Below, piece by piece: positions 25,062 through 34,852 of a stretch of 64,000 nucleotides of DNA. Position 1 is the first letter of the stretch. The number at the start of each line of letters is the position of its first letter. The notes under the pieces were generated by a model. That model saw only the letters and a program-made list of their open reading frames with translations, did no database searches and had not been told where the DNA came from. A program made the translations under genes and the position numbers. The stretch spans positions 1-64,000 of the forward strand of contig JBNKWP010000006.1 of assembly GCA_050299835.1 (NCBI GenBank). The letters are read 5' to 3'. This stretch comes from JAJDOD01 sp050299835. GTDB lineage: Bacteria > Pseudomonadota > Alphaproteobacteria > Rhodobacterales > Rhodobacteraceae.

Positions 25062-26453
25062 ATGTTCAAAGGGTTCGGTAAAAACGGCGAGAGACCAACG
25101 GGGCAAGCCAACGGGCAGGCGGAGGCCGTGGAAAATCAGGCCGAGGTGGCAGAGCGCGCGCTCAGGGCCCTGAACACGCCGGATGCCAAGCTGACCGAAC
25201 GCCTTGAACTGAAGAACCGGCTTCACACGGCCCTTCTCGAACGGCTCAACCTCTCCGTCATCGACAAAGTGCAGACCGAGGAACTTCGGCGCGAGGTGGC
25301 GAACCTCGTCCAGCAGGTCCTGGCCGAGGAAAAACGTCCCATGCGGACGGAGGACTTCAAGCAGATCGTCGACGAATTGATGGACGAAGTTCTTGGCTTC
25401 GGTCCGCTGGAGCCGCTTTTGGCAGACCCGTCAGTCAACGACATCCTCGTGAACGGCCACGAGCGGGTCTATGTCGAACGTTTCGGCATACTCGAACGCA
25501 CTGCAGTCCGCTTCAGGGATGAGCGCCACCTGCTTCGGATCATTGACAAAATCGTATCCTCCATCGGTCGCCGCATCGATGAAAGCCAGCCCTGGGTCGA
25601 TGCGCGCCTTGCCGATGGCAGCCGCGTCAACGCGATCATCCGCCCATGCGCCATTGACGGACCCTCGCTTTCCATCCGGAAGTTTTCGGCCAAACCCATC
25701 CTGATGGAAAAAATGGTCGAGCTCGGATCGCTCACAACGCAGGCCAGCGAGTTCCTCGAAGCTTTGGTCAGCGCTAGGCTCAATATCCTGATCTCGGGTG
25801 GTACCGGCTCGGGCAAGACGACCCTGCTGAACGCCATGAGCCGGTCCATCGAGACCCGCGAACGGATCGTCACCATCGAAGACGCGGCGGAGCTTCAACT
25901 CCAGCAGGAACATGTCGTCCGGCTTGAGACACGGCCCCCCACGCCATCCGGCACCGGGTCGATCACGCAGCGCGACCTGGTGAAGAACGCGCTCCGGATG
26001 CGACCCGACCGGATCATCGTGGGTGAGGTGAGGGGGGCTGAGACCTTTGACATGCTTCAGGCCATGAACACCGGCCATGACGGCTCCATGACCACCGTTC
26101 ACGCCAACACCGCCCGTGACGCGCTGTCCCGAATCGAACAGATGGTGACGATGATCGGGATCGATTTGCCGCTCTCGGCCATCCGCAGCCAGATCGCCAG
26201 CGGCCTGAACTTCGTGATCCAGCTCAGCCGTCTCAGCGACGGCAATCGCAAGCTCATGTCGATCAGCGAGATCACGGGCATGGAAAGCGACACGATCACG
26301 ATGCAGGACCTTTACGTCTTCAAACGCACGGGGCGGGACGAAAACGGCAAGGTCCTCGGTCAACTGGTGGCGACCGGAATGCGGCCGCGCTGCGCCGAGC
26401 AACTGTTGGCAGCGGGCGTCGATCTGGCACCTTTGCAGATGGCGGGAGAATAG
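25062..26453 (+). CDS. cpaF: Tad secretion ATPase CpaF (TadA)
   Basis: A 463-residue hexameric secretion ATPase that powers pilin assembly. Walker A (ISGGTGSGKTTLLNAMSRS) is near residue 245. The Asp box and Walker B follow, with RIVTIEDAAELQLQQEHVV, and MRPDRIIVGEVRGAETFDML near 320 with a Glu. The His box is DGSMTTVHANTARDALSR. The N-terminal part carries the RLELKNRLHTALLERLNLS helical domain of CpaF. ATG at 25062 lies after a GAGG site. Confidence 0.95.
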   Translation: MFKGFGKNGERPTGQANGQAEAVENQAEVAERALRALNTPDAKLTERLELKNRLHTALLERLNLSVIDKVQTEELRREVANLVQQVLAEEKRPMRTEDFKQIVDELMDEVLGFGPLEPLLADPSVNDILVNGHERVYVERFGILERTAVRFRDERHLLRIIDKIVSSIGRRIDESQPWVDARLADGSRVNAIIRPCAIDGPSLSIRKFSAKPILMEKMVELGSLTTQASEFLEALVSARLNILISGGTGSGKTTLLNAMSRSIETRERIVTIEDAAELQLQQEHVVRLETRPPTPSGTGSITQRDLVKNALRMRPDRIIVGEVRGAETFDMLQAMNTGHDGSMTTVHANTARDALSRIEQMVTMIGIDLPLSAIRSQIASGLNFVIQLSRLSDGNRKLMSISEITGMESDTITMQDLYVFKRTGRDENGKVLGQLVATGMRPRCAEQLLAAGVDLAPLQMAGE

Positions 26454-26459
26454 CCGGCC

Positions 26460-27440
26460 ATGCAATTGCCCGACTGGATCGTCACGAATTTCAGCGCCCA
26501 GCTGATCCTCTATGTGGGGGTCGTGGTGGGCGTATTCCTGGCGTTCGAGGGCATCCGTCAGTTCTTCTCCTCGCGTGGGCGCGGGGAAGAAGCACGCAGC
26601 CGCCGATTGCAGATGATCGCCAAAGGGGCGACGACGGAAGAAATCCTCGCGATCCTGAAACCCGAGGAGAAACCTTCCGTCGCAAGCCGTCTGCCGCTGG
26701 TGGGCGACCTGCCGAGGGTGCTTTTGCAGGCCGGGATTTCCATGTCGTCCGGGGCCTTCCTGACCACATGTTTCGTCGGTTTCGTCATCGCCGCCGTGAT
26801 CTTCACGCAGCTCGTGAATGTCCTGATTGCGGCGGTCCTTGCCTTCCTTCTCTGCATGGTGCTTCCGATCCTGGCCGTGCGCCTGCAACGGACACAGCGG
26901 ATCAACCACCTCGTCCGTCAACTGCCGGACGCGCTGGATATGATCGCCCGTGGGCTGAAGGTCGGCCATCCGTTGCAAACCTCTCTCGCCACCGTGGCAA
27001 ATGAAATGCCCGACCCCATCGGAACGGAATTCGGGCTGGTCGTGGATCAGGTGTCCTTCGGCGACGAACTGGTCGAGGCGTTCAACGAATTCGCCGACCG
27101 CCTGAACCAGGAAGACGTCCACTACCTTGCCACCGCGATCGCCATCCAGCACGGCACGGGCGGCGATCTGGCGCGGATTCTCAGCGTGCTTTCACGGGTG
27201 ATCCGCGATCGCCTGACGATGCGGCGCAAGGTCATGGCGATCTCTGCTGAAGGACGGCTTTCGGCGGCGGTGCTCAGTGTCGTCCCGGTCGTGATCTTCG
27301 TCGGCCTGAACGTCATGTCGCCGTCCTATTATGGCGACATCGCGGATGAACCCCTCGCCAAACCGCTGGTCTCGGTCGTGGTGGGGCTGGTCATCCTGAA
27401 CGCGCTCATCCTGCGCCGTCTTGTGGCCATCAGGTTCTGA
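26460..27440 (+). CDS. tadB: Tad pilus inner-membrane platform protein TadB
   Basis: A 326-residue membrane protein of the GspF/TadB superfamily. It has an N-terminal helix (LILYVGVVVGVFLAFEGIRQ), a helix pair near residues 95-140, the cytoplasmic GspF domain (RQLPDALDMIARGLKVGHPL, then LVDQVSFGD-like acidic helix and HYLATAIAIQHGTGGDLARI), and C-terminal helices. TadB with TadC forms the platform through which CpaF drives pilin assembly. It follows cpaF after six bases. Confidence 0.92.
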   Translation: MQLPDWIVTNFSAQLILYVGVVVGVFLAFEGIRQFFSSRGRGEEARSRRLQMIAKGATTEEILAILKPEEKPSVASRLPLVGDLPRVLLQAGISMSSGAFLTTCFVGFVIAAVIFTQLVNVLIAAVLAFLLCMVLPILAVRLQRTQRINHLVRQLPDALDMIARGLKVGHPLQTSLATVANEMPDPIGTEFGLVVDQVSFGDELVEAFNEFADRLNQEDVHYLATAIAIQHGTGGDLARILSVLSRVIRDRLTMRRKVMAISAEGRLSAAVLSVVPVVIFVGLNVMSPSYYGDIADEPLAKPLVSVVVGLVILNALILRRLVAIRF

Positions 27441-27447
27441 GGCGCGC

Positions 27448-28443
27448 ATGATCGACTGGCTTCTGACCATTTTCCCTGCGCTCGACAGTAAGGCCAATAT
27501 CGTCTTCATGATCGGCGTGGGCGTTGGCATGATGCTGTTCGTCTACGGAGCATTCGACGCTTTGACGCCCGCCAATCCGGCCGCGCGGCGATACCGGCGC
27601 GCCGATCTTGGGGATCGGCGAAGCACTTTCGACGCGGGTATTCTCTACAATCCCGAAGTCGACCCCAAGGGGCTGATGAAGGCCCTGATGCCGGTCGATC
27701 GCACCGAACGGTCCCGGTTGAAACGCGACCTGCGCAATGCGGGCTTCGTCGGCCCGAACGCCATTATCCGGTTCTTCGTGCTCCGCGTTCTGCTGGCCTT
27801 CGCCCTGCCGATTCTCTTCGTGATGCTGATCGCGGCGCGGCGCGCGGGCATCTGGCTCCCGGCCGATTTGATCTGGGCCATCGACAGCCTGTCCCGATTG
27901 GTCATGCTGCAGATCCTGACCGCGCTTGCCGGGATTGGTTTCTTCGCACCGGCCTGGTGGCTCAAGCGCAAGGTCACCGCGCGAATGCACGAAATCGAAG
28001 ACAGCTTTCCCAACGCTCTGGACCTTATCCAGATCTCGGTCGAAGCGGGCCTTGGTTTCGACGCGGCGATGACGCGCGTGGCCAATGAAATGGTGCATTC
28101 GGCACCTGCGCTCTGCCAGGAATTCCGCATGGTCCAGCTTGAAATCTCGGCGGGCGGCGAGCGGGAGAAGGCGCTGACGGATCTGGCGTCCCGCACCGGC
28201 GTGGATGAGGTGAGCTCCTTCGCCAACGTGGTCCTTCAATCGGTGCGTTTCGGCACGTCGATGTCCGACGCCTTGCAGATTTACGCGCATGAAATGCGCA
28301 CCTCGCGCGAACTCAGGGCGCAGGAACGCGCCAATAAACTGCCGGTCAAGATGTCCGCCGTCATGTCCGCGCTGATGCTGCCCGCGATGATCCTCTTGAT
28401 CGTCGGTCCCGTCGTCATCCGCTGGATGCACACCTTCGGATAG
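27448..28443 (+). CDS. tadC: Tad pilus inner-membrane platform protein TadC
   Basis: A 331-residue GspF-type protein, paralogous to TadB. Membrane helices lie near residues 12-35 and 105-165. The cytoplasmic domain contains IEDSFPNALDLIQISVEAGL and ELRAQERANKLPVKMSAVMS before the last helices. The ATG at 27448 follows tadB by seven bases. It ends the visible Tad operon; no tadD, cpaA or secretin gene follows, and about 280 non-coding bases separate it from the LuxR gene. Confidence 0.92.
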   Translation: MIDWLLTIFPALDSKANIVFMIGVGVGMMLFVYGAFDALTPANPAARRYRRADLGDRRSTFDAGILYNPEVDPKGLMKALMPVDRTERSRLKRDLRNAGFVGPNAIIRFFVLRVLLAFALPILFVMLIAARRAGIWLPADLIWAIDSLSRLVMLQILTALAGIGFFAPAWWLKRKVTARMHEIEDSFPNALDLIQISVEAGLGFDAAMTRVANEMVHSAPALCQEFRMVQLEISAGGEREKALTDLASRTGVDEVSSFANVVLQSVRFGTSMSDALQIYAHEMRTSRELRAQERANKLPVKMSAVMSALMLPAMILLIVGPVVIRWMHTFG

Positions 28444-28602
28444 GTGATTCGAAGCGCGGTCGATTTATGGCGGTTTCGTCATAGTTGTCCTCAGATTGGT
28501 TCGAAATCGTGAACAAAATAGATCAAATCTGTAATAATGTTTCGTTTTTATGACAAATCCGGTGGATTCACTCGGATCAAGGCTCAAAGCCGTCACGTGG
28601 AA

Positions 28603-28632
28603 TTGACGGACCTGCATAACTTCGGGCTAAAG
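28603..28632 (+). promoter_or_regulatory. Possible promoter of the LuxR-type gene
   Basis: TTGACG at 28603-28608 and CTAAAG at 28627-28632 are separated by 18 bases, within the 279-nt gap between tadC and the LuxR gene. The -10 match is weak. The rest of this gap is AT-rich with no gene that I can support. Confidence 0.3.
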
Positions 28633-28722
28633 TTCGCACAGGGTCGGTGAGAACTCGGACCGGGGTACGAGGGCAGACTGCCGCATGGGATCGGCAGGGG
28701 TGCTATTTGTGGTAGGAAAGAT

Positions 28723-29586
28723 TTGACTTTTGTTCGCGTGGATATGCAAGAGTCTCGCCTTGCTCCTGACCTGAGGGTTCTGGATGGCGTGGCAAGTTGG
28801 TGCGGGGGCCTGCACGGCTCGATGCCGCTTGCCGAAGCACTGGCCGCGCTTGCCGGCGGATTGGATGCCTCTGCCGCGGCGATATCGCGGCACTATCACC
28901 GGACCGAAGACAGCGCGCGCCTCGTCTCTCTCTTTGCGGGCGACGGACCGGAACGGTTGACCAGGAGTTATTGCCAGGACGTTCTCGACTACCAGTTCGG
29001 GCGTGCCCGTGCGGGAACCGTCTGGTTTCTGGGCGACATGTTCGACGATCCGTCCTGGCTTCCGTCCCGACGGCTGGACGGCTGGCTCGACAGGGGAGCG
29101 GCGCGGGAAATCGCGGTGATCCCGATGGCGGTCACACGGCAGGCGATAGACTACGTGGAGTTTCACTTCATGTCCCAGCTGGATCGCGCCGAACAGCACG
29201 ATATCGAGGCGCTTGTCCCCACGATTGAACGATCCTGGACGGGGCGCAAGCCGGGCCTCGTGACGATGGCACTCAACGAAGGCCGGGCTCCCTTTCCACG
29301 ATCTCTCGACAGCGGAATGCGGCGGAGTATCACCTCGCCTATCCTCGGTGTGTCCAACCCGGCGGAACTCAGCCGCGCCGAGTTTCGCGTGTGCCTGCTT
29401 CTGTCCCGCGGCCTGTCGGTCAAGGCGGTGACCGACGAATTGGGACTGTCGGAGAACACCGTCCGGTCGCATCTTCGCTCGATCTATTCGAAGACCGGCA
29501 CATCGAGCCTGCCGGAACTGCTCTACCTGATCCTCACCGCAACCGAAGCCGCCAGCGCGCAGGATCATATCAAGGCGCGGGCCTAA
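28723..29586 (+). CDS. LuxR-family transcriptional regulator
   Basis: About 287 residues if started at the TTG at 28723, which has an AGGA site; an ATG at 28744 is the alternative. Residues 1-190 form an unrecognised, possibly PAS- or GAF-like sensor region. The C-terminal LuxR HTH is clear: LSRAEFRVCLLLSRGLSVKA, then ELGLSENTVRSHLRSIYSKT. No autoinducer-domain pattern is evident. It is the nearest regulator to both the Tad operon and the convergent dehalogenase gene; control of either is inference. Its stop overlaps the dehalogenase stop by four bases. Confidence 0.78.
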   Translation: MTFVRVDMQESRLAPDLRVLDGVASWCGGLHGSMPLAEALAALAGGLDASAAAISRHYHRTEDSARLVSLFAGDGPERLTRSYCQDVLDYQFGRARAGTVWFLGDMFDDPSWLPSRRLDGWLDRGAAREIAVIPMAVTRQAIDYVEFHFMSQLDRAEQHDIEALVPTIERSWTGRKPGLVTMALNEGRAPFPRSLDSGMRRSITSPILGVSNPAELSRAEFRVCLLLSRGLSVKAVTDELGLSENTVRSHLRSIYSKTGTSSLPELLYLILTATEAASAQDHIKARA

Positions 29587-32500
29587 AGGTCTATTTCCAC
29601 GATCCCGTCCGGCTCTGCTGCCCTTGATTGGCAAAGGATGATCTCGCTTTCCCGTTGCGCGGCTGAAAGCACGAAATCCCGATGCTCGACCTCGCCCGAA
29701 ATGACCCGGCATTTGCACACGCCACATAGCCCGTCAGAGCATTTCACGTCGATCGGCACCCCGGCCTCCAGCATGACATCGGTCGCGGATTTCTCCGCCG
29801 GTATCTCCAGCACCCGACCGGATCGGGCAAGCTTCAGCTTGAACGGATGGTTCACGTAATCCGGGACCTCGGGGACGGAGAAATACTCAAGGTGGCGGGC
29901 TTCTTCGGGAAAGCCTTGTCGCTCAGCAGCCTCCAGGACAGCATTCATGTAGGCATCCGGACCGCAGGTATAAACATGCCAATCCGTCCCAGGCTCACTG
30001 AGAACCTGATCCAGATCGGCCCGCGTTCCCTCGTCCGAGATATGGAGCGTCACCTTGTCCGCCCAGGGCACCCGCCGCAATTCATCGGCGAATGCGGCAC
30101 GTCCCCGGCTCGGCACCGAATAATGCAGCGCGAAGTTGCGCCCAAGCGCGTGCAGCCGATGCCCCATCGCCACCATCGGCGTCACGCCAATGCCGCCGCC
30201 CATCAGAAATGTCATTTCGGCAGTCTCGACCAGAGGGAAATGGTTGATCGGCTTTGACAGGAAGACCCGCCGCCCTTCACTGAAAATCCGGTGCATCAGA
30301 AGAGAGCCGCCGCGCCCGTCCGGCTCCTTCAACACCGCGATGCGGTAACTGGACCGGTCAGCCGGATCGCCGCACATGGAATATTGTCGCAGAAACTCTG
30401 GCGCGACGACGATATCCAGATGCGCACCTGCGTCCCACACCGGCAGGTCGCGCCCGTCCGCATCGCGGAACTCGTAAACCGCGATATCATCCGAGAGATG
30501 CTCGACCTTGGAGATAATGGTCTTCAAGACCGGACTGTCCGCCCGATCCGGCACGCGCGGTGTCAGCCCCTCGGTCTCTCCCGCCGCCAGCCGCGCCTTG
30601 TAGACCTCCGGCGTCACCATCGCCTCATGGGCTGCAATCCCAGCCTCTCGATCCATTGGGAACGGATAGGGCCAGGGCGGCGGTGTCAGCGGGGCAGGGT
30701 AGACCGCAAGCGTCTGATCTTCGTATTTCAGATCGAGGTCTTTCTGCAGATCCCGCGCATTGACTGGATGACGCGCCGGGCGATAGCCGCCATCCGCCTC
30801 GATCTCCAGATCCCACCACCATTTCTTGACCGGGTTCAGCCCTCCATTGCCCACCGCATCGTCCAGCTTCGCCAGCGCAGGTGCCAGCTTCGGTACGTTC
30901 ATCGCCGCCCATCGGAAGGGCTTTTCGGCAAACAGCCCCTCAAGGTTCCACGGACAGGTCTTCATACAGCGCCCGCACATCGCGCCGCCTTCGGTGGTGA
31001 TCCGGTAGGTTGCACATTTCTGACTATCCGACTTCCAGATCTCATAGCCGTTGAACATCAGCTTCGGCCCGGCGGTGATCGCGCCGGACGGGCACTCGCG
31101 GGCGCATTTGTTGCAACTCTCGCAAAACGCCTGCAGTCCGAAATCAATGGGCTTGTCATGGACCAGCGGCATATCGGTAGTGACGACGCCCGATTTCAGG
31201 CGGGGGCCAAGGAACGGGTTCAGGATCACTTCCCCGATCCGGCTGACCTCGCCCAACCCCGACAACAGCAACAAGGGCGGCTGCAGAACGTCCCCATCCA
31301 GCACGGTATGCGCTTTCGCCTTGTATCCCAACCGCCTGATCTGCCGCGCAATTATGCCCCCAAGTAGGGAAAACCGAAGATAGGCCCGCATCGATTGCGC
31401 CACGCTGATCCAGTCATCGCCCGACGCGCCCTCCATCGTCTCGAATCCCTGGTCGATGATGATACTGATCGCGTTGTCATGCGGGGGATCAATCGGGTCG
31501 CCTGCCGCGTCATGGCTGTACCAGGACCAGTCCGGGCACCGGCTGACCCCCACCGCATCGCAGCCAAGGAAGTAAGCCGCCGCTTTCACATTTGCCGCAT
31601 TCCTCTCGGCATCCGAGGGACGGGCGCCATCCTCAGCCGCGCCGTCCTGCAACAAGACGAACGCCCCCAGCATCCGCCGCTGTGCCATCGACGGGGCTGC
31701 CTTCCGCGCGTAATGCCCGCCCTTGGCCCCGTCCTGCAGTGCCTTGCCCATGTCGCCGAACTGTGCGCGGGCGAACATATCGGTGCGCTTGGGCACGCGT
31801 GGCACCCGCGGCTCGTCAATGAAGGTTGTGGGCGTCTCGACGCGCTTCAGCGTCTCGAACGGATGCGGCCCATCCACATAGGACCGCTTTGCATAAAGGT
31901 CGCCGTGGATTGCACTTTTCTGCGTCCGGTAGCCCAGCCACCAGCGCGGCCCAGGCGACGGTTGCGCATCCGCCAAGGGCTGGTCGGGGGCGATCTCGAA
32001 AGTGGTTGTCAGCGCTGCCAGCCCGAAGCGGTCACCCAGAAATGGGTTCCAAAGCTTGCCTTCCCGCACCATCGCCAGCCCGGCCAGAACCGCCAGCCGG
32101 TTCAGATCCACATCCGTCGATGTCGCCGTATGCGCCTTGGCGTCATAGCCCATGAGCCGGATGTAATTCGCCAGCACCACCGCCGTCTCCGCCGAACGCA
32201 GCGCCGCGCGATGCGCACCCGCATCGGTTAGCCACTCCGCGCCGCGTTCGTCCGGTTTCGGATCGCGGTGCATCTCGGTGAGAAAGACGATGGCGTGCGT
32301 GTGCCCGTCGATCCCCGAAGGCGGCGCTTCCATCGACTCCTTCAGATCGGCCATGATGTGGTCAATGCCACTGGCCAGAGTCTTGGTCTGCCGGGTCCGC
32401 AAATCCTTCGCCAGCCGGTCGATATCCGGGTTCCGCACCGGTTCCGACAGCACCACCCCCGGCGCCATGCGGCATACGCCCACCATCGAACTGTCGGAGA

Positions 32501-32774
32501 AATATCCGAACGACTTCAGATGATTGGCCCGCTCCACCGGGTCTGCCGGACACTCCGCCCGCGCCTTGTTCACCAGCCCGTCCCGGATCGCGTCCATCAT
32601 CGCCTGATACTCGGCCATCGCATTGACGAGGCTCTCGGGCGCGTCCGGCCTGCGAAACTCCAGCGGCGCGAAGGGCGGCAACCCGGACTGGTCTGCATGG
32701 TCAGCACGGGCCAACCGTTCCAAAGGGTAGGGGCCAAGATGGACGGGTCGCGAGGCGTCGGAGAAAAAGCGCAT
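29583..32774 (-). CDS. rdhA: Self-sufficient reductive dehalogenase fused to FNR/[2Fe-2S] reductase
   Basis: A 1063-residue cytosolic fusion, without a Tat signal, matching the respiration-independent type known from NpRdhA and BhbA. Residues 1-290 are a degenerate copy of the corrinoid domain. Residues 295-540 are the RdhA B12 domain, ending in LSGLGEVSRIGEVILNPFLG and GVVTTDMPL. Two [4Fe-4S] clusters follow: CESCNKCARECPSGAI from Cys551, and CGRCMKTCPW near 605. An FNR-like flavin/NAD domain (RQYSMCGDP; MGGGIGVTPMVAMGHRL; YTCGPDAYM) and a plant-type [2Fe-2S] ferredoxin (CSDGLCGVCKCRVISGEVEH) complete it. Such enzymes remove halogen from halogenated phenols using NAD(P)H. The substrate is not readable. 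ATG at 32774 is preferred over an upstream TTG. Confidence 0.9.
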   Translation of the reverse strand: MRFFSDASRPVHLGPYPLERLARADHADQSGLPPFAPLEFRRPDAPESLVNAMAEYQAMMDAIRDGLVNKARAECPADPVERANHLKSFGYFSDSSMVGVCRMAPGVVLSEPVRNPDIDRLAKDLRTRQTKTLASGIDHIMADLKESMEAPPSGIDGHTHAIVFLTEMHRDPKPDERGAEWLTDAGAHRAALRSAETAVVLANYIRLMGYDAKAHTATSTDVDLNRLAVLAGLAMVREGKLWNPFLGDRFGLAALTTTFEIAPDQPLADAQPSPGPRWWLGYRTQKSAIHGDLYAKRSYVDGPHPFETLKRVETPTTFIDEPRVPRVPKRTDMFARAQFGDMGKALQDGAKGGHYARKAAPSMAQRRMLGAFVLLQDGAAEDGARPSDAERNAANVKAAAYFLGCDAVGVSRCPDWSWYSHDAAGDPIDPPHDNAISIIIDQGFETMEGASGDDWISVAQSMRAYLRFSLLGGIIARQIRRLGYKAKAHTVLDGDVLQPPLLLLSGLGEVSRIGEVILNPFLGPRLKSGVVTTDMPLVHDKPIDFGLQAFCESCNKCARECPSGAITAGPKLMFNGYEIWKSDSQKCATYRITTEGGAMCGRCMKTCPWNLEGLFAEKPFRWAAMNVPKLAPALAKLDDAVGNGGLNPVKKWWWDLEIEADGGYRPARHPVNARDLQKDLDLKYEDQTLAVYPAPLTPPPWPYPFPMDREAGIAAHEAMVTPEVYKARLAAGETEGLTPRVPDRADSPVLKTIISKVEHLSDDIAVYEFRDADGRDLPVWDAGAHLDIVVAPEFLRQYSMCGDPADRSSYRIAVLKEPDGRGGSLLMHRIFSEGRRVFLSKPINHFPLVETAEMTFLMGGGIGVTPMVAMGHRLHALGRNFALHYSVPSRGRAAFADELRRVPWADKVTLHISDEGTRADLDQVLSEPGTDWHVYTCGPDAYMNAVLEAAERQGFPEEARHLEYFSVPEVPDYVNHPFKLKLARSGRVLEIPAEKSATDVMLEAGVPIDVKCSDGLCGVCKCRVISGEVEHRDFVLSAAQRESEIILCQSRAAEPDGIVEIDL

Positions 32775-32942
32775 GGAGCAAAGGTTAACCGCAGAAGCCG
32801 CAACTGAAAATGCCGCATCTTCAGGCAAATGGTGTCCCGGCGTTCACATCTCGGCGACGGGCCACCGCGAAAACACAGCGTCGCGTTGGCCAAGCGTCCA
32901 GCGCGTGATAGCTTCCCTCCTGTCAGAAACCGGAGGACCCGA

Positions 32943-34787
32943 ATGCGCGCCATTGGCCTTGCCGTCATAACCCTGATCTGGGCAACCCAATCCTTTGCCG
33001 AGAGTCACGAACCCACCACGGTCAGTCACGGCATCTCCGCCTTTGGCGAATTGAAGTATCCCGAAGGTTTTGCGCATTTCGACTATGTGAACCCCGATGC
33101 GCCCAAGGGCGGGACGATCAGTTTCCGGGGAACGCTGGCCAGCCAGACCTTCGACAGTCTCAACTATTTCATCCTCGACGGCGAACCGGCGCAGGGTCTC
33201 TGGCATATCTACGATCAGTTGATGGTCCGCGCCTATGACGAACCCGATGCCGTCTACGGATCACTGGCGGAGAAGATCGAATACCCCGAGGACCGCTCAT
33301 GGGTCATCTACACCCTGCGCGAAGAAGCGCGTTTCGCCGATGGCGAACCGGTCCGAGCCGATGACGTGGTCTTCACCATCGAAGCGCTGAAAGCGGACGG
33401 CAATCCACGCTGGAAGATCCTGCTGGAAGATGTGGTGAGCGCCGAAGTCCGCTCGCCGCTCGAAGTCAAGGTCACCTTCAACCCCGACGCCCAGTTACGC
33501 GACCTGATTTCGACCGTTGGTCAGCTCTATATCCTGCCGAAACACTACTATGAGAGCGTGGAGTTCAACCGCTCAACGATGGATCCGCCGCTCGGCTCCG
33601 GTCCCTACGTGGTGGCCGATGCCGATCCGGGCCGCAACGTCACCTATTGCCGGAACCCGGATTACTGGGCCGCCGACCTGAACGTGAATATCGGCGCCTG
33701 GAACTTTGACTGCTTCCGCTACGAGTATTTCGCCGACCGAACCGCCGCATTCGAGGCGCTGAAGGCCGGTGTCTATCTCTTTCACGAGGAATCCTTCTCC
33801 GCCATCTGGGCCACGGGCTACGATTTCCCGGCTCTCGAAAAGGGTTGGGTCAAGCGCGAAACCATCCCCGACGAGCGCGCCGCCGGAGCGCAGGGCTTTT
33901 GGCTGAACCTGCGCAAGCCGCAGTTCCAGGACCGCCGCGTGCGCGAGGCGATCGGGATGATGTTCAATTTCGAATGGTCGAACGAAACGCTGTTCTACGG
34001 TCTCTACGACCGCACCGACAGTTTCTGGGAAAACTCGGACATGCAGGCTTCGGGACCGCTGGAAGGCGAGGAACTGGCCTATCTCGAACCCTATCGCGAC
34101 CGGCTTCCCGAAACTGTGTTCACCGAAGACGCTTATTCGCCGCCGATCAGTTCCACCCGAAAAACCGACCGTACCCTGGTCCGGCAGGCCAACACGCTTT
34201 TGCAGGAGGCGGGTTGGATCATCGGCGATGACGGTCTCCGCCGGAACGCCGAGGGCGATGTGCTGCGCATGGAGATCCTCGATGACAGCCCGTCCTTCGA
34301 ACGCATCGCGCTGCCCTTTATCGAGAACCTCCGGCTCATCGGCATCGACGCAAGCTGGAACATGATCGACCCGGCGCAATACGAACAGCGTCAGGAAGAT
34401 TTCGACTACGATGTGGCCATCGGTCGCTTCGTCCTGCCGCTTTCCCCCTCTGTCGAACTCAACACGATCTTCGCAAGCGGAAGCGCCGACCGTCCGGGCA
34501 CGTTCAACCTTTCGGGCCTGAAGGATCCGGTGGTGGACGAATTGATCCAGCAGGTGATCGCGTCGAAAGACCGGGAGACGCTGACCATCCGCGTCAAGGC
34601 GCTGGACCGGGTGTTGCGCGACCGCATGATCTGGGTGCCGAACTGGTATAAGGGCACGCATTGGATCGCTTACTGGGACGTGTTCGGTTTCCCGGACACG
34701 AAGCCGGCCTATGATCGCGGCACCGATTACTGGTGGTTCGACCAGCAGAAATACGACGCTCTCATCGCCCAGGGCGCGCTGCGCTAA
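32943..34787 (+). CDS. Oligopeptide-type ABC substrate-binding protein (YejA-like)
   Basis: A 614-residue periplasmic protein of SBP family 5. A signal peptide (MRAIGLAVITLIWATQSFA) precedes VSHGISAFGELKYPEGFAHF, typical of YejA. Later blocks are APKGGTISFRGTLASQTFDS, LREEARFADGEPVRADDVVF and EAIGMMFNFEWSNETLFYG. A strong GGAGG site precedes the ATG at 32943. YejA partners (yejB, yejE, yejF) are not next to it, so the binding protein is an orphan here. It is divergent from rdhA over a 168-nt gap and may be used by permeases encoded elsewhere. Confidence 0.88.
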   Translation: MRAIGLAVITLIWATQSFAESHEPTTVSHGISAFGELKYPEGFAHFDYVNPDAPKGGTISFRGTLASQTFDSLNYFILDGEPAQGLWHIYDQLMVRAYDEPDAVYGSLAEKIEYPEDRSWVIYTLREEARFADGEPVRADDVVFTIEALKADGNPRWKILLEDVVSAEVRSPLEVKVTFNPDAQLRDLISTVGQLYILPKHYYESVEFNRSTMDPPLGSGPYVVADADPGRNVTYCRNPDYWAADLNVNIGAWNFDCFRYEYFADRTAAFEALKAGVYLFHEESFSAIWATGYDFPALEKGWVKRETIPDERAAGAQGFWLNLRKPQFQDRRVREAIGMMFNFEWSNETLFYGLYDRTDSFWENSDMQASGPLEGEELAYLEPYRDRLPETVFTEDAYSPPISSTRKTDRTLVRQANTLLQEAGWIIGDDGLRRNAEGDVLRMEILDDSPSFERIALPFIENLRLIGIDASWNMIDPAQYEQRQEDFDYDVAIGRFVLPLSPSVELNTIFASGSADRPGTFNLSGLKDPVVDELIQQVIASKDRETLTIRVKALDRVLRDRMIWVPNWYKGTHWIAYWDVFGFPDTKPAYDRGTDYWWFDQQKYDALIAQGALR

Positions 34788-34852
34788 GGCGCAACGCAAG
34801 GGGGCTTTCCGGCAGCATCCGGTTCAGGAGGGCGCAAACACGCCGCTTCCGG

